A DNA stretch of 64,000 bases from Luteimonas granuli (lineage in GTDB: Bacteria; Pseudomonadota; Gammaproteobacteria; Xanthomonadales; Xanthomonadaceae): contig NZ_CP042218.1 in NCBI RefSeq assembly GCF_007795095.1, positions 1,178,001 through 1,242,000 on the forward strand, read 5' to 3'. The notes below the pieces were generated by a model, which saw only the letters and a list, made by a program, of their open reading frames with translations, did not search any database and was not told where the DNA came from. A program made the position numbers and the translations under genes. Position 1 is the stretch's first letter; every line of letters begins with the position of its first letter. Below are positions 1 to 12,680 of the stretch, piece by piece.

Positions 1-1919
1 CGCTGCCGCCGGCCCCGGCCGCCGCCGTGCCGGCGCGGCCGGACGCCGGCTTCGCCGCGCTCGGCCAGGCCCTGGGCGCGGGCGCTCCACGCGCGGGCTC
101 CGGGCTCCCGGCGCTGGCCGGCCGCGCCGGCGCGCTGCCGCTGCCCGAGGACCAGGCCTTCACCTTCGAGGCCATCGTCGCCGACGGCGACACCGTGCTG
201 ATGCGCTTCACCCCGGCGCCCGGCTACTACGTCTACCGCGACCGCAGCAGCTTCCGCCTCGAAGCCGACGGCATCGAGGCCGGCGCACCGCGCTGGCCCG
301 GCGGCGTCCAGCACAACGACGGCTACTTCGGCGACGTGGTCGTGTACTTCGACCAGGTGGACGTGCCGCTGCCGCTGCGCCGCAGCCACGGCGAGCCGCG
401 CGACGCGGTGCTCACGGCGACCTTCCAGGGCTGCCAGGACGAGGGCATCTGCTATCCGCCGATGACCCGCAGCGTGCGCCTGTCGCTGCCGGCAAGTGCG
501 CGCGCGGGCTCCGCCCCGGGCGCGCCGGCGGACGCGGACGCTGCCGGAGCCGCGGAGGCACTGGCGACCGCTGCGGGGGTGCTGGATGCGTCCCCGCCGC
601 CGGCTGCGGATCCCGTCCCGGCCACCTCCGCCCCGGCCGCTTCCAGGGCCGGAGGCGATGCCACCGTCGACAACGCTGCGCGCAGCACGCCGCCCGCGTC
701 CGCGCCCGGGCGCGGCGGCCTCGCGCTGGCCCTGCTGCTGGCGCTGGCTGGCGGCGTACTGCTCAACATCATGCCCTGCGTGCTGCCGATCCTGTCGCTG
801 AAGGTCCTGGGCCTGGCCCAGGGCGGCGCCAGCCGCGCGCACGCCCGCAGCCACGCGATCTGGTACACCGCGGGCGTGCTGGTGGCGTTCGCCGCCATCG
901 GTCTGCTGGTGCTGGGGCTGCGCGCCGCGGGCCAGGCCATGGGCTGGGGCTTCCAGCTGCAGCAGCCGGGCTTCGTGGCCGCGCTGGTGCTGCTGCTGGC
1001 CGCGGTCGGGCTGAGTCTGTCCGGCGTGTTCAGCATCGGCGGCAGCGCCAACCTCGGCCGCGGCCTGGCCGCGCGCACCGGGCCGGTGGGCGACTTCTTC
1101 ACCGGCGTGCTGGCCTGCGTGGTCGCCAGCCCCTGCATCGCGCCGTTCATGGGGGGCGCCCTGGCCTACGCCTTCACCGCGCCTGCGGCGGTGGCGCTGC
1201 TGGTGTTCCTGGCGCTGGGCCTCGGCCTGGCGCTGCCGTTCCTGCTGGTCGGCTTCATACCGGCGCTGGCCGGACGCCTGCCGAAGCCGGGCCCGTGGAT
1301 GGTGACGTTCAAGCAGGTACTGGCCTTTCCCATGTACCTCACGGCGATCTGGCTGGCCTGGGTGCTGGGCCGCCAGCGCGGCGTCGACGCCATGGCCCTG
1401 GTCGCCATCGGCGTCACGCTGATGGCGCTGGCACTGTGGTGGCTGGAGCACGCGCGCATGCGGGGCGGCTGGGTCCGCAGGCTGCCGGCGATCGCGCTGC
1501 TGCTGGTGGCGCTGTCCCCGGCCTGGCTGGTCACGGGCCTGCCCGCCCCGACGACGATGGCAGCCGCCGCTGAAGGCGAAAGCGTGCCCTACTCCGCTGC
1601 CCGCCTGCGCGAGCTGCGCGACGCAGGCACGCCCGTCTTCATCAACATGACCGCCGACTGGTGCGTGACCTGCAAGGCCAACGAGCGCGTCCTGTCCAGC
1701 CCGGCTTTCATCAGCGCGCTGGAGGGCACCGGCGCGGTCTACATGGTGGGCGACTGGACCAACGTGGACCCGGAGATCAGCGCCTTCCTCGAGGCCCATC
1801 GCGCAGTGGGAGTGCCGCTGTACGTGGTCTACCCGCGCGGCGGCGGCGAGGGCGAGGTGCTGCCGGCGGTCCTCGACCGCGACACGGCGATCGCGGCCCT
1901 GGAACGGGCGGCGCGCTGA
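1..1919 (+). CDS. dsbD: Thiol:disulfide interchange protein DsbD, 5' end cut by window edge
   Basis: Inner-membrane electron conduit that carries reducing power from cytoplasmic thioredoxin to periplasmic thiol proteins and c-type cytochrome maturation. All three domains are visible. The periplasmic N-terminal domain has the cysteine pair in CQDEGICYPP. The central part has about eight membrane helices with the two redox cysteines in NIMPCVLPILSLKVLG and VVASPCIAPFMGG. The C-terminal thioredoxin fold has WCVTCK. An Ala/Pro-rich linker of about 80 residues separates the first two domains. The frame is open from base 3 to the window edge and reads Leu-Pro-Pro-Ala there, so the signal peptide and real start lie upstream. 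The GTG at 27 is not a convincing start. The stop overlaps the ATG of the next gene (TGATG), so the two are probably translationally coupled. Confidence 0.95.
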   Translation, partial: LPPAPAAAVPARPDAGFAALGQALGAGAPRAGSGLPALAGRAGALPLPEDQAFTFEAIVADGDTVLMRFTPAPGYYVYRDRSSFRLEADGIEAGAPRWPGGVQHNDGYFGDVVVYFDQVDVPLPLRRSHGEPRDAVLTATFQGCQDEGICYPPMTRSVRLSLPASARAGSAPGAPADADAAGAAEALATAAGVLDASPPPAADPVPATSAPAASRAGGDATVDNAARSTPPASAPGRGGLALALLLALAGGVLLNIMPCVLPILSLKVLGLAQGGASRAHARSHAIWYTAGVLVAFAAIGLLVLGLRAAGQAMGWGFQLQQPGFVAALVLLLAAVGLSLSGVFSIGGSANLGRGLAARTGPVGDFFTGVLACVVASPCIAPFMGGALAYAFTAPAAVALLVFLALGLGLALPFLLVGFIPALAGRLPKPGPWMVTFKQVLAFPMYLTAIWLAWVLGRQRGVDAMALVAIGVTLMALALWWLEHARMRGGWVRRLPAIALLLVALSPAWLVTGLPAPTTMAAAAEGESVPYSAARLRELRDAGTPVFINMTADWCVTCKANERVLSSPAFISALEGTGAVYMVGDWTNVDPEISAFLEAHRAVGVPLYVVYPRGGGEGEVLPAVLDRDTAIAALERAAR

Positions 1920-2518
1920 TGCGCACGCGCACGATCCTGCTGGCGGCGCTGGCCGCAGGAGTGCTGGGCGTGGCGGCCGGACTGGCGGTCAACGGTCCCG
2001 GGCCGCTGCTGCGCACCGAACTGGGCCAGCGCGCCGTGCAGGGGGCGATGGACGCGGTCGCACCACCGGCCCCGGAAGGCCTTGCCATCGCGAAGCGCGG
2101 AGGCCCCGTTCCCTCCATCACCCTGCCCGATCTCGCCGGCGCACCGCGGACCCTCCCGGACGACTTCCCAGGCCGCCCCCTGCTGGTGAATTTCTGGGCC
2201 AGCTGGTGTCCGCCCTGCATCGAGGAAATGCCCGAACTCGATCGCTTCGCCGCCGGACAGGGCGACACGGGTGTGCGTGTGGTCGGCATCGCGCTCGACG
2301 ACCAGGCCGCGGTCGAGGACTTCCTGGCGCGCATCCCGGTGCGCTATCCGATCCTCATCGACGCCGCCGGCCCCCGCGACAGCGGCGTCCAGCTTGGCAA
2401 CCAGCGCGGCGTGCTGCCCTATACCGTCCTGGTCTCCGCCGACGGCCGGCTGCTGAAGCAGCGCATCGGCCCCTTCGTGCACGGCGAACTGGACGGCTGG
2501 GCGGGCAAGGGCGAATGA
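1919..2518 (+). CDS. TlpA/ResA-like membrane-anchored thioredoxin
   Basis: Protein of 199 residues with an N-terminal signal anchor (MRTRTILLAALAAGVLG) and a periplasmic thioredoxin fold holding the redox motif WASWCPPCIEEMPEL, followed by a cis-proline loop (VLPYTVLV). This matches the TlpA/ResA/DsbE group, which reduces periplasmic disulfides, often in cytochrome c maturation. The start at 1919 was chosen because it overlaps the dsbD stop and gives a clean signal anchor. Open sequence upstream in this frame is only the dsbD gene read out of frame. Coupling to DsbD suggests DsbD is its electron donor (inference). Confidence 0.9.
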   Translation: MRTRTILLAALAAGVLGVAAGLAVNGPGPLLRTELGQRAVQGAMDAVAPPAPEGLAIAKRGGPVPSITLPDLAGAPRTLPDDFPGRPLLVNFWASWCPPCIEEMPELDRFAAGQGDTGVRVVGIALDDQAAVEDFLARIPVRYPILIDAAGPRDSGVQLGNQRGVLPYTVLVSADGRLLKQRIGPFVHGELDGWAGKGE

Positions 2519-2631
2519 TTCAAACAAGCGCTTAAAGCGTGGCTTATTCGCAAAACTTCGGCGATCTGGACACGATCCGTCGCTTGCCCCAGACTGGCCG
2601 CCGTTTTTCGCAAAGGCGGTCAAGCGCCACG

Positions 2632-3078
2632 ATGGACAGGCTCCTCGTCCTCCACGGCCCCAACCTCAACCTGCTCGGCAGCCGCGAGCCGGAGATCTAC
2701 GGCCGCGACACCCTGGCCGCGATCGACGCCGGCCTGCGCGCGCGCGCCGAGGCCGCCGGCATGGCGTTCGAGAGCCTGCAGTCCAACGCCGAGCACGTCC
2801 TGGTCGACCGCGTCCAGGCCGCCGCCCGCGACGGCACCGCCTTCATCCTGCTCAACCCGGCCGCCTTCACGCACACCTCGGTGGCCCTGCGCGACGCGCT
2901 CGCCGCGGTCGCCATTCCCTTCATCGAGGTGCACCTGTCCAACCCGCACGCCCGCGAACCCTTCCGCCGCCAGAGCTTCTTCAGCGACCTGGCGATCGGC
3001 GTGATCGCGGGCTTCGGCGCCGCCAGCTATTCCCTTGCCCTGGACGCCGCCCTGGCCCGCCTGGCGCCGGCGTCCTGA
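2632..3078 (+). CDS. aroQ: Type II 3-dehydroquinate dehydratase
   Basis: Converts 3-dehydroquinate to 3-dehydroshikimate in the shikimate pathway, in the cytoplasm. The 148 residues match the usual length of the small dodecameric type II enzyme. Family signatures are visible: [18 protein letters not shown] at the N-terminus (with the lid-loop Arg and the catalytic Tyr), NPAAFTHTS, and [14 protein letters not shown] with the catalytic His. The ATG at 2632 begins exactly at the conserved [11 protein letters not shown]; an in-frame extension upstream to 2539 has no family similarity. The position directly before accB-accC is a common proteobacterial arrangement. Confidence 0.97.
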   Translation: MDRLLVLHGPNLNLLGSREPEIYGRDTLAAIDAGLRARAEAAGMAFESLQSNAEHVLVDRVQAAARDGTAFILLNPAAFTHTSVALRDALAAVAIPFIEVHLSNPHAREPFRRQSFFSDLAIGVIAGFGAASYSLALDAALARLAPAS

Positions 3079-3130
3079 ACCCTGATCTCCACCGCCGGCG
3101 CACACGCCCGGCTCGACCCGAGAGGCCCGC

Positions 3131-3610
3131 ATGGACCTGAGAAAAATCAAGAAACTGATCGATCTGCTCGAGGATTCCAACCTCGCCGAGATCGAGATCA
3201 AGGAGGGCGAGGAGTCGGTGCGCCTGGCCCGCACGCCGCGCACCGGCCATGCCGCACCGCAGCCGCATCACGCGGCTGCCGAGCCGCACCATGGCCCGGT
3301 GATGCCGATGCAGTCGCCGGTCCAGGCCGCCACCGGCGGTCGTCCCGCCGAGCCCACCGGCCCGACCCTGCCCGACGGCCACGTGGTGCGCTCGCCGATG
3401 GTCGGCACCTTCTACGCCTCGCCGGCGCCGGACAAGCCGCCGTTCGTGACCGTGGGCCAGACCGTGGCCGCGGGCGACACCCTGGGCATCATCGAGGCGA
3501 TGAAGATGTTCAATCCGATCGAGGCCGACGTCGCCGGCACCGTGCTCGCGATCGTCGGCGAGAACGGCCAGCCGGTCGAATTCGACCAGCCGCTGTTCGT
3601 GATCGGCTGA
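3131..3610 (+). CDS. accB: Acetyl-CoA carboxylase biotin carboxyl carrier protein
   Basis: Carries the biotin that is carboxylated by AccC and then passed to acetyl-CoA in the first step of fatty-acid synthesis. The 159 residues start with the usual [17 protein letters not shown] helix region. A flexible His/Ala/Pro-rich linker follows (roughly residues 37-85), then the biotinyl domain. The biotinylation motif EAMKMFN lies at about residues 120-126 and the fold ends with the typical QPLFVIG. The gene sits 10 bases before accC, as in the usual accBC operon. Confidence 0.98.
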   Translation: MDLRKIKKLIDLLEDSNLAEIEIKEGEESVRLARTPRTGHAAPQPHHAAAEPHHGPVMPMQSPVQAATGGRPAEPTGPTLPDGHVVRSPMVGTFYASPAPDKPPFVTVGQTVAAGDTLGIIEAMKMFNPIEADVAGTVLAIVGENGQPVEFDQPLFVIG

Positions 3611-3620
3611 GGCGGCGACC

Positions 3621-4988
3621 ATGCTGGACAAGGTCGTCATCGCCAACCGCGGCGAGATCGCGCTGCGCATCCTGCGCGCCTGCCACGCACTGGGCATCCG
3701 CACGGTCGCCGTGCATTCCACGGTCGACCGCAACCTCAAGCACGTCGCCATGGCCGACGAGTCGGTCTGCATCGGCCCGGCACCGTCGCCGCAGAGCTAC
3801 CTCGACATGGCCAGCATCATCGCCGCCGCCGAGGTCACCGATGCCCAGGCCATCCATCCCGGCTACGGCTTCCTGGCCGAGAACGCCGACTTCGCCGAGC
3901 GCGTGGAGCAGTCGGGCTTCGTCTTCATCGGCCCCCGGGCCGACACCATCCGCCTGATGGGCGACAAGGTCGAGGCGATCAAAGCGATGAAGGCCGCGGG
4001 CGTGCCCTGCGTGCCCGGCAGCGGCGGACCGCTGGGCGACGACGCCGCGGAAAACGTGCGCATCGCGCGCGAGATCGGCTATCCGGTGATCGTGAAGGCC
4101 GCCGGCGGTGGCGGCGGTCGCGGCATGCGCGTGGTCCAGACCGAGGCCGCGCTGCCCGGCGCCATCGCGACCACCAAGCAGGAGGCCAAGGCGGCCTTCG
4201 GCAACGACATGGTCTACATGGAGAAGTTCCTGGAGAACCCGCGCCACGTGGAGATCCAGGTGCTGGCCGACGGCCAGGGCCACGCGATCCACCTCGGCGA
4301 GCGCGACTGCTCGATGCAGCGCCGGCACCAGAAGGTGGTCGAGGAAGCGCCCGCGCCCGGCATCACCCAGCAGATGCGCGAGGAGATCGGCCAGGTCTGC
4401 GTCGAGGCCTGCCTGCGCATCGGCTACCGCGGCGCCGGCACCTTCGAGTTCCTGTTCGAGGACGGCCGCTTCTACTTCATCGAGATGAACACCCGCATCC
4501 AGGTCGAGCACCCGGTCACCGAGATGGTCACCGGCATCGACCTGATCCGCGAACAGCTGATGATCGCCGCCGGCCGGCCGCTGTCGATCCGCCAGGAGGA
4601 CGTGGTGCTGCGCGGCCACGCCATCGAGTGCCGGATCAACGCCGAGGACCCGGACACATTCCTGCCCTCGCCCGGGCTGATCCAGCACTTCCACGCCCCG
4701 GGCGGGCCCGGCGTGCGCGTGGACAGCCACGTCTACGAGGGCTACCGCGTGCCGGCCAACTACGACTCGATGATCGGCAAGCTGATCGTGCACGGCGCGG
4801 ACCGCGAGCAGGCGATCTGCCGGATGCGGGTGGCGCTCTCGGAGATGGTGATCGACGGCATCCGGACCAACATCCCGCTGCAGCAGCGCATCCTCGCCGA
4901 CCGCGGCTTCGAGGAGGGCGGACGCAACATCCACTATCTGGAGAAGCGCCTGTCCGAGCGCAAGGAGAAGTCGCTCTCGATCCGCTGA
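3621..4988 (+). CDS. accC: Acetyl-CoA carboxylase, biotin carboxylase subunit
   Basis: ATP-dependent carboxylation of the biotin on AccB using bicarbonate. The 455 residues are the standard length. The ATP-grasp fold is recognised by [20 protein letters not shown] at the start, the glycine-rich loop [12 protein letters not shown], the [11 protein letters not shown] segment, and the catalytic region [20 protein letters not shown]. It is transcribed with accB; the next gene, prmA, follows after 13 bases. Confidence 0.98.
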   Translation: MLDKVVIANRGEIALRILRACHALGIRTVAVHSTVDRNLKHVAMADESVCIGPAPSPQSYLDMASIIAAAEVTDAQAIHPGYGFLAENADFAERVEQSGFVFIGPRADTIRLMGDKVEAIKAMKAAGVPCVPGSGGPLGDDAAENVRIAREIGYPVIVKAAGGGGGRGMRVVQTEAALPGAIATTKQEAKAAFGNDMVYMEKFLENPRHVEIQVLADGQGHAIHLGERDCSMQRRHQKVVEEAPAPGITQQMREEIGQVCVEACLRIGYRGAGTFEFLFEDGRFYFIEMNTRIQVEHPVTEMVTGIDLIREQLMIAAGRPLSIRQEDVVLRGHAIECRINAEDPDTFLPSPGLIQHFHAPGGPGVRVDSHVYEGYRVPANYDSMIGKLIVHGADREQAICRMRVALSEMVIDGIRTNIPLQQRILADRGFEEGGRNIHYLEKRLSERKEKSLSIR

Positions 4989-5001
4989 CGGGCGACCCGC
5001 G

Positions 5002-5919
5002 ATGCCATACCTCGAACTCACGCTGCGCTGCCAGGAGTCGGAGCTGCCACGCTACGAGCACGCCCTGGACGATGTCGGGGCGCTGGCGGTGGTCATGCTC
5101 GACGCGGACGCCGACACCGGCAACGAACGCGCGATCCTCGAGCCGGGCGTCGGCGAGACGCCCCTGTGGGCGGAGGTCGCGCTGAGCGCCCTGTTCGAAC
5201 CCGACGCCGACCCCCTGCTGCTGCTCGCCGCGCTGGAGAGCTTCGATCCCGGACTGGACTGGACGCGGGTGTCGTTCGGTACCGTCGAGGACCAGGACTG
5301 GGAACGGGCCTGGATGGACCAGTACGTGCCGCTGCGCTTCGGCCAGCGGACCTGGGTCGTGCCATGGAACCAGGAACTGCCGGACGAGGCCGGCAGCGAC
5401 GCCGCCGTGGTGCGACTGGATCCCGGCCTCGCATTCGGCTCCGGCACCCACCCCACCACCGCACTGTGCCTGCGGTGGCTGGACGGACTCGCCGCCGAGG
5501 GCGTGCTCACCGGCGCGCACGTGCTCGATTTCGGCTGCGGCAGCGGCATCCTCGCGCTCGCCGCGCTCAAGCTCGGCGCCGCCCACGCCACCGGCATCGA
5601 CAACGATCCCCAGGCGCTGCTGGCCACCGCCGACAACGCCGCGCGCAACGACGTCGACGACCGTCTCTCGGTCCACGCGCCGGACGATGCGCCGAAGGGC
5701 TCCTGGCCCGTGGTGGTGGCCAACATCCTCGCCTCGGCGCTGGACGAGCTGGCCGACACCATCGCCGCGCGGGTCGCGCCGGGCGGCCGGCTGGCGCTGT
5801 CGGGCATCCTCGACGGCCAGCAGGCACCGCTGCTCGCGCGCTACGGCGCCTGGTTCGACGACCTGCAGGTGACCGTGGACGGAGACTGGGTCCGCATCGA
5901 CGGCGTCCGCCGCGGCTGA
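5002..5919 (+). CDS. prmA: Ribosomal protein L11 methyltransferase
   Basis: SAM-dependent enzyme that trimethylates several sites of ribosomal protein L11. The 305 residues comprise an N-terminal substrate-recognition domain ([10 protein letters not shown]...) and a C-terminal class I methyltransferase fold. Seen directly: [20 protein letters not shown], the SAM-binding motif [20 protein letters not shown], and the motif IV-like [10 protein letters not shown]. The order accC-prmA is conserved in many gammaproteobacteria. Confidence 0.96.
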   Translation: MPYLELTLRCQESELPRYEHALDDVGALAVVMLDADADTGNERAILEPGVGETPLWAEVALSALFEPDADPLLLLAALESFDPGLDWTRVSFGTVEDQDWERAWMDQYVPLRFGQRTWVVPWNQELPDEAGSDAAVVRLDPGLAFGSGTHPTTALCLRWLDGLAAEGVLTGAHVLDFGCGSGILALAALKLGAAHATGIDNDPQALLATADNAARNDVDDRLSVHAPDDAPKGSWPVVVANILASALDELADTIAARVAPGGRLALSGILDGQQAPLLARYGAWFDDLQVTVDGDWVRIDGVRRG

Positions 5920-5958
5920 GGCTGCGGGGCGCGCGCGGCGCATGCTTGAATAGCACGC

Positions 5959-6867
5959 ATGTTCGTCAACTGCCCGTCCTGCCACGCTCTCGTCGCCACC
6001 GACCCGGCGACCGACGAGCCGCCGGAGCGCTGCCCGCGCTGCGCCGCGCCGCTGCGCGGGGTGGCCGCGCCTCCGTACCCGACCGCGGACGCGCGCTCCG
6101 GAATGGCGGCGGCGGTCGCCGAGTTCGTGGGCGGCGGGTCCGGGCCCGAAGCGGGCGATCCGGCCACCGATCGCGCCGCGCAGCCGGCCATCCCGATCGC
6201 CAACCTGCTGCAGCAGGAGTCGTCGGGGCCGGCGGAAGCGGAACCCGACCCCGCGCCTGCGGAGGCCGCGGAAGAACCGGTACCCGAGCCCGGACCCCAG
6301 GCGGACCTGGCGCCCGAAGGTCCGCCCGGCCCGCTCCGCGCGGGCCGCTCCGAGCCCAGCTTCGCGCGCCGCCGTCGCGCGGGCGGGGACGCCGCGCCCG
6401 CGGGACGCCGCTGGCCCATGGCCGCGGCCATCGCCGGACTGGCCCTCCTGCTCGGCCTCCAGTGGCTGCTCGCCGAACGCGCGCACCTGGCGGCGGACGC
6501 CGGCTGGCGGCCGCTGGTCGAGCGCGCCTGCGCGGTGCTGCGCTGCAGCCTGCCGCCCTGGCGCGAACCGTCGGCGTTCGCGCTCCTCGAGCGCGACGTG
6601 CGCCCGCACCCCGAAGCGGAGGGCGCACTGCGCATCACCGCCAGCTTCCGCAACGATGCCGCCTGGGCGCAGCCCTGGCCGCAGCTGGTGCTGACGCTGT
6701 CCGACATCGACGGCCGTCCGCTGGGCGCACGCGCGTTCGCCGCCGCGGAGTACCTCGGCGGCGAGCCGCCCTCGGAACTCATCGGCAGCGGCCAGGGCGC
6801 GGTGATCCGCATGGACGTGCTCGAACCCGGACCGGGCGCGGTCGGCTTCGCCTTCGATTTCCGCTGA
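5959..6867 (+). CDS. Zinc-ribbon DUF3426 membrane protein
   Basis: Protein of 302 residues starting with a zinc-ribbon (CPSCHAL...CPRCAAPL, residues about 5-35). An acidic Pro/Ala/Glu-rich low-complexity linker follows (about 70-135), then one transmembrane helix (about 155-172, [16 protein letters not shown]) and a periplasmic C-terminal domain of the DUF3426 type ([20 protein letters not shown]). The role is unknown. The family is commonly found between prmA and fis in Xanthomonadaceae and relatives, which is its position here. Confidence 0.85.
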   Translation: MFVNCPSCHALVATDPATDEPPERCPRCAAPLRGVAAPPYPTADARSGMAAAVAEFVGGGSGPEAGDPATDRAAQPAIPIANLLQQESSGPAEAEPDPAPAEAAEEPVPEPGPQADLAPEGPPGPLRAGRSEPSFARRRRAGGDAAPAGRRWPMAAAIAGLALLLGLQWLLAERAHLAADAGWRPLVERACAVLRCSLPPWREPSAFALLERDVRPHPEAEGALRITASFRNDAAWAQPWPQLVLTLSDIDGRPLGARAFAAAEYLGGEPPSELIGSGQGAVIRMDVLEPGPGAVGFAFDFR

Positions 6868-6955
6868 GCCGGGGCAATGGCAGCGATCCGGCGGGCGCGC
6901 TAGACTCGATCTCCGCCGCGCGCCGTTTTCGCGCGAACACGGCCCCGGGGTCCGA

Positions 6956-7228
6956 TTGAACGCTGCCGACACCAACGAGCCGCAGTCCCGCGGCACGCCG
7001 CGTGCGCCGCTGCGCGAGCACGTGGCGACGGCCGTGCGCCGCTACATCCGCGACCTCGACGGCTGCGATGCCGAGAACCTGTACGGCATCGCCCTGCGCG
7101 AGCTCGAGATCCCGCTGTTCGTGGAAGTGCTCAACCACTGCGAGGGCAACCAGAGCCGCGCCGCGACCATGCTCGGCATCCACCGCGCCACGCTGCGCCG
7201 CAAGCTGCGCGACTACGGCATCACCTGA
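6956..7228 (+). CDS. fis: Fis family DNA-binding protein (TTG start)
   Basis: Nucleoid-associated protein that bends DNA and activates rRNA promoters. Its 90 residues end in the Fis helix-turn-helix, [20 protein letters not shown] followed by KLRDYGIT. The central part [20 protein letters not shown] corresponds to the dimerisation helices. The reading frame has no ATG before the conserved core; TTG at 6956 gives the usual MNAA N-terminus and length. It lies between the DUF3426 gene and purH. Confidence 0.92.
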   Translation: MNAADTNEPQSRGTPRAPLREHVATAVRRYIRDLDGCDAENLYGIALRELEIPLFVEVLNHCEGNQSRAATMLGIHRATLRRKLRDYGIT

Positions 7229-7299
7229 GCACGGAGCATCCGGCGGGCCGGACGGCCGGCGGCCGTATAATCGCCGTTTCCCCGCTGCCCCCACGTGCA

Positions 7300-8886
7300 A
7301 TGACCGTCGATCGCCTGCCCCTGCGCCGGGCCCTGCTGTCCGTATCCGACAAGACCGGGCTGGTTGAACTCGCCAAGGCCCTCGCGGCGCGCGGCGTCGA
7401 ACTGCTCTCCACCGGCGGCACCGCCCGCGCCCTGCGCGAGGCCGGCCTGCCCGTGCGCGACGTGTCGGAGGTCACCGGCTTCCCGGAAATGATGGACGGC
7501 CGGGTCAAGACCCTGCACCCGCTGGTGCACGGCGGCCTGCTCGGCCGCGCCGGCGTGGACGAGGCGGTGATGGCCGAGCACGGCATCGGTGCCATCGACC
7601 TGCTGGTGCTGAACCTCTACCCGTTCGAATCGGTCACCGCGCGCGCGGACTGCACGCTGGCCGAAGCCGTGGAGAACATCGACATCGGTGGCCCGGCCAT
7701 GCTGCGCTCGGCGGCCAAGAACTTCGCCCGCGTGGCGGTGGCCACCGATCCGGCGCAGTACGCCGGGATCATCGATGAGCTGGCCGCGCACGGCGGCGCG
7801 CTGTCGGCCACGACGCGCTTCGCGCTCTCGGTGGCCGCGTTCAACCGCGTGGCCCAGTACGACGCCGCGATCTCGAACTACCTGTCCGCGGTCACCGGCA
7901 CGGCGGACGACGTGCCGCAGCGCGCGCTGTTCCCGGCCCAGGCCAACGGCAGCTTCGTCAAGGTCATGGACCTGCGCTACGGCGAGAACCCGCACCAGCA
8001 GGCCGCGTTCTATCGCGACCTGCATCCGGCGCCGGGCTCCCTGGCCACCTTCGAGCAGCTGCAGGGCAAGGAGCTCAGCTACAACAACATCGCCGACAGC
8101 GACGCGGCCTGGGAGTGCGTGCGCCAGTTCGAGGCCCCGGCCTGCGTGATCGTCAAGCACGCCAACCCCTGCGGCGTGGCGGTGGGTGCGGACTGCGGCG
8201 AGGCCTACGGACGGGCCTACGCGACCGATCCGACGTCGGCCTTCGGCGGCATCATCGCCTTCAACCGTCCGCTGGACGCCACCACCGCGAAGGCCATCCT
8301 CGACCGCCAGTTCGTCGAGGTGCTGCTCGCGCCCAACTATGACGAAGGCGCACTGGACTACGCGCGGAAGAAGGCCAACGTGCGCGTGCTGCGCATTCCG
8401 TCGGCGCCGCCCTCGGCCGGCTTCATCGACGTCAAGCGCGTGGGCTCCGGGCTGCTGATGCAGACCGCCGACGACCGCGTCGTGACCCGCGACGGACTGC
8501 GCGTGGTGACGCGGCTGGCGCCCACCGAAGCCCAGTTCGCCGACCTGCTGTTCGCATGGAAGGTGGCGAAATTCGTGAAGTCGAACGCCATCGTGTATGC
8601 GAAGGACAACGCCACCGTCGGCGTCGGCGCCGGACAGATGAGCCGCGTGTATTCGGCGCGCATCGCCGGCATCAAGGCCGCCGACGCCGGACTCGAGGTC
8701 CCGGGCTCGGTGATGGCGTCGGATGCGTTCTTCCCGTTCCGCGACGGCCTCGACGCCGCGGCCGAAGCCGGCATCCGCGCGGTGATCCAGCCGGGCGGTT
8801 CGATGCGCGACGCGGAGGTGATCGCGGCGGCGGACGAGCACGGCATCGCGATGGTGTTCACCGGTGTCCGACACTTCAGGCATTGA
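7300..8886 (+). CDS. purH: Bifunctional AICAR formyltransferase / IMP cyclohydrolase
   Basis: Catalyses the last two steps of IMP synthesis. The 528 residues are the usual length. The N-terminal IMP cyclohydrolase (MGS-like) domain shows [33 protein letters not shown] and [14 protein letters not shown]. The C-terminal transformylase shows [17 protein letters not shown], the catalytic Lys-His pair in [30 protein letters not shown], and [18 protein letters not shown]. It ends at the edge of a hairpin cluster that separates it from purD. Confidence 0.98.
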   Translation: MTVDRLPLRRALLSVSDKTGLVELAKALAARGVELLSTGGTARALREAGLPVRDVSEVTGFPEMMDGRVKTLHPLVHGGLLGRAGVDEAVMAEHGIGAIDLLVLNLYPFESVTARADCTLAEAVENIDIGGPAMLRSAAKNFARVAVATDPAQYAGIIDELAAHGGALSATTRFALSVAAFNRVAQYDAAISNYLSAVTGTADDVPQRALFPAQANGSFVKVMDLRYGENPHQQAAFYRDLHPAPGSLATFEQLQGKELSYNNIADSDAAWECVRQFEAPACVIVKHANPCGVAVGADCGEAYGRAYATDPTSAFGGIIAFNRPLDATTAKAILDRQFVEVLLAPNYDEGALDYARKKANVRVLRIPSAPPSAGFIDVKRVGSGLLMQTADDRVVTRDGLRVVTRLAPTEAQFADLLFAWKVAKFVKSNAIVYAKDNATVGVGAGQMSRVYSARIAGIKAADAGLEVPGSVMASDAFFPFRDGLDAAAEAGIRAVIQPGGSMRDAEVIAAADEHGIAMVFTGVRHFRH

Positions 8887-9003
8887 TGTCCGGCTGCGCC
8901 GGGCATCAATCCCAAAGTTCGCTGCGCGAACTTCGGGCCCCGCCCTGCGCTGCCACACCCCCATTCGCGCCTTCGGCGCGAATCGCCCCCTGACTCAGGG
9001 GGC
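8883..9003. repeat. Cluster of four hairpins between purH and purD
   Basis: Four inverted repeats follow each other in the 151-base gap. The first is TTGATGtCCGGC with GCCGGgCATCAA (8883-8909), which includes the purH stop codon. The second is AAGTTCGC-TGC-GCGAACTT (about 8915-8933). The third is ATTCGCGCC-TTC-GGCGCGAAT (8963-8983), a perfect nine-pair stem. The fourth is GCCCCCTGA-c-TCAGGGGGC (8985-9003). None is followed by a clear T-run, so they do not look like one classical terminator. They could attenuate or stabilise the purH-purD transcript (inference). Confidence 0.7.
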
Positions 9004-9037
9004 TATGCTCCCATCCAACTGACGGCAAGGTCGAAGC

Positions 9038-10324
9038 ATGAAGGTTCTGGTCATTGGTTCGGGTGGGCGCGAGCACGCGCTGGCCTGGAAGCTGGCGCAG
9101 TCGCCGCGCGTGGACGAGGTGCTGGTCGCGCCCGGCAATGCCGGCACGGCGGTCGAGGCCAAGTGCCGCAACGTGGCGGTCAAGGCCACCGACATCGAGG
9201 GGCTGCTGGCGCTGGCCCGTGACGGCGGCATCGCGTTCACCGTGGTCGGCCCCGAGGCGCCGCTGGTGGCGGGCCTCGTCGATCGCTTCCGCGCCGCCGG
9301 GCTGCGGGTCTTCGGCGCGACCGCCGCGGCCGCGCGGCTGGAAGGCAGCAAGTCGTTCGCCAAGGAGTTCCTCGCCCGCCACGGCATCCCGACCGCGCAC
9401 TACGCCGTGTTCACGGAGCTCGAGCCGGCGCTTGCCCATGTACGCGCACAGGGGGCGCCGATCGTGGTCAAGGCCGACGGCCTGGCCGCGGGCAAGGGCG
9501 TGGTGGTGGCGACGACCCTGGCCGAGGCCGAGGCCGCGCTGGAGGACATGCTGTCCGGCGAGGCCTTCGGCGAAGCCGGCGCGCGGGTGGTGATCGAGGA
9601 GTTCCTCGACGGCGAGGAGGCCAGCTTCATCGCCATGGTCGACGGCCGCTTCGCGCTGCCCATGGCGACCAGCCAGGACCACAAGCGCGTGGGCGACGGC
9701 GACACGGGCCCCAACACCGGCGGCATGGGCGCGTACTCGCCGGCGCCGGTGGTCACGCCCGAGGTGCATGCGCGGATCCTGCGCGAGGTCATCGAGCCGA
9801 CCGTGGCCGGGATGGCCGCGGACGGCGCGCCCTTCACCGGCTTCCTTTACGCCGGCCTGATGATCGGCGCCGACGGCGCGCCGAAGGTGATCGAGTTCAA
9901 CGTGCGCTTCGGCGACCCGGAAACGCAGCCGGTGATGATGCGCCTGCGCTCGGACTTCGCCGCGCTGGTCGAGGCCGGCATCGACGGCGCCCTCGAAGGC
10001 ATCGAGGCCGACTGGGACCCGCGCCCGGCGCTGGGCGTGGTGATGGCCGCGGAAGGCTACCCGGCGTCGCCGCGCATCGGCGATGCGATCAACAGCATCG
10101 ACGCCCCGGACCTGCCGGACACCAAGGTCTTCCATGCCGGCACGCGCCTCGAGGGCGAACACGCCGTCACCGCCGGCGGCCGCGTCCTGTGCGTCTGCGC
10201 GCTGGGCGACAGCGTGGCCGACGCACAGCAGCGCGCCTATGCCGCGGTGTCGGGCATTTCCTGGCCGGGCGAGTTCCATCGCCACGACATCGGCTGGCGG
10301 GCAGTGGAGCGCGAGCGGGGCTGA
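9038..10324 (+). CDS. purD: Phosphoribosylamine-glycine ligase
   Basis: Second step of purine synthesis: joins glycine to phosphoribosylamine using ATP. The 428 residues form the complete family unit. Seen: [20 protein letters not shown] at the N-terminus, the ATP-grasp segment [20 protein letters not shown], the substrate loop [20 protein letters not shown], and [18 protein letters not shown]. It follows purH as in the common purHD arrangement but is separated from it by a hairpin cluster. Confidence 0.98.
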   Translation: MKVLVIGSGGREHALAWKLAQSPRVDEVLVAPGNAGTAVEAKCRNVAVKATDIEGLLALARDGGIAFTVVGPEAPLVAGLVDRFRAAGLRVFGATAAAARLEGSKSFAKEFLARHGIPTAHYAVFTELEPALAHVRAQGAPIVVKADGLAAGKGVVVATTLAEAEAALEDMLSGEAFGEAGARVVIEEFLDGEEASFIAMVDGRFALPMATSQDHKRVGDGDTGPNTGGMGAYSPAPVVTPEVHARILREVIEPTVAGMAADGAPFTGFLYAGLMIGADGAPKVIEFNVRFGDPETQPVMMRLRSDFAALVEAGIDGALEGIEADWDPRPALGVVMAAEGYPASPRIGDAINSIDAPDLPDTKVFHAGTRLEGEHAVTAGGRVLCVCALGDSVADAQQRAYAAVSGISWPGEFHRHDIGWRAVERERG

Positions 10325-10406
10325 GCAGCTCCCAGATGTGCTCTTCCGTGATGCTACGCGAGCGCATCCAGTAGGCTCGTGCCTTCCCCCGTGACGGAGT
10401 CCCACA

Positions 10407-11399
<993 letters not shown>

Positions 11400-11431
11400 A
11401 GCCCGCGCCCCCTCCCCTGCAGGAGCAGCCA

Positions 11432-11455
11432 GGTCGCAGCTGTAGCTGCTCCCAC
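11432..11455. repeat. REP-type palindromic element
   Basis: GGTCGCAGCTGTAGCTGCTC continuing CCAC, with the palindromic core AGCTGTAGCT. The same element appears at 11476 (split by an insertion sequence) and twice at 25953-26009. Such intergenic palindromes with a GTAGGAGC-type end are typical of Xanthomonadaceae and pseudomonads. Confidence 0.8.
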
Positions 11456-11526
11456 AGAGTCGCCGCACCGCGGCTGGTCGCAGCTGCAGCTGCTTGTGTC
11501 TTCGCTTTGGCCTAGCGTGCAGGTGA

Positions 11527-12629
<1,103 letters not shown>

Positions 12630-12680
12630 AAAAAGACAGTTGCTCCTACAGAATGGCAGGGTCGATCGGGAGGGGAACGC

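Noticed and set aside
3510..5021. Long antisense open frames over accC, purH, acnD and the che genes
   Set aside because: They arise from high GC content; the + or - strand gene with family motifs explains each region.
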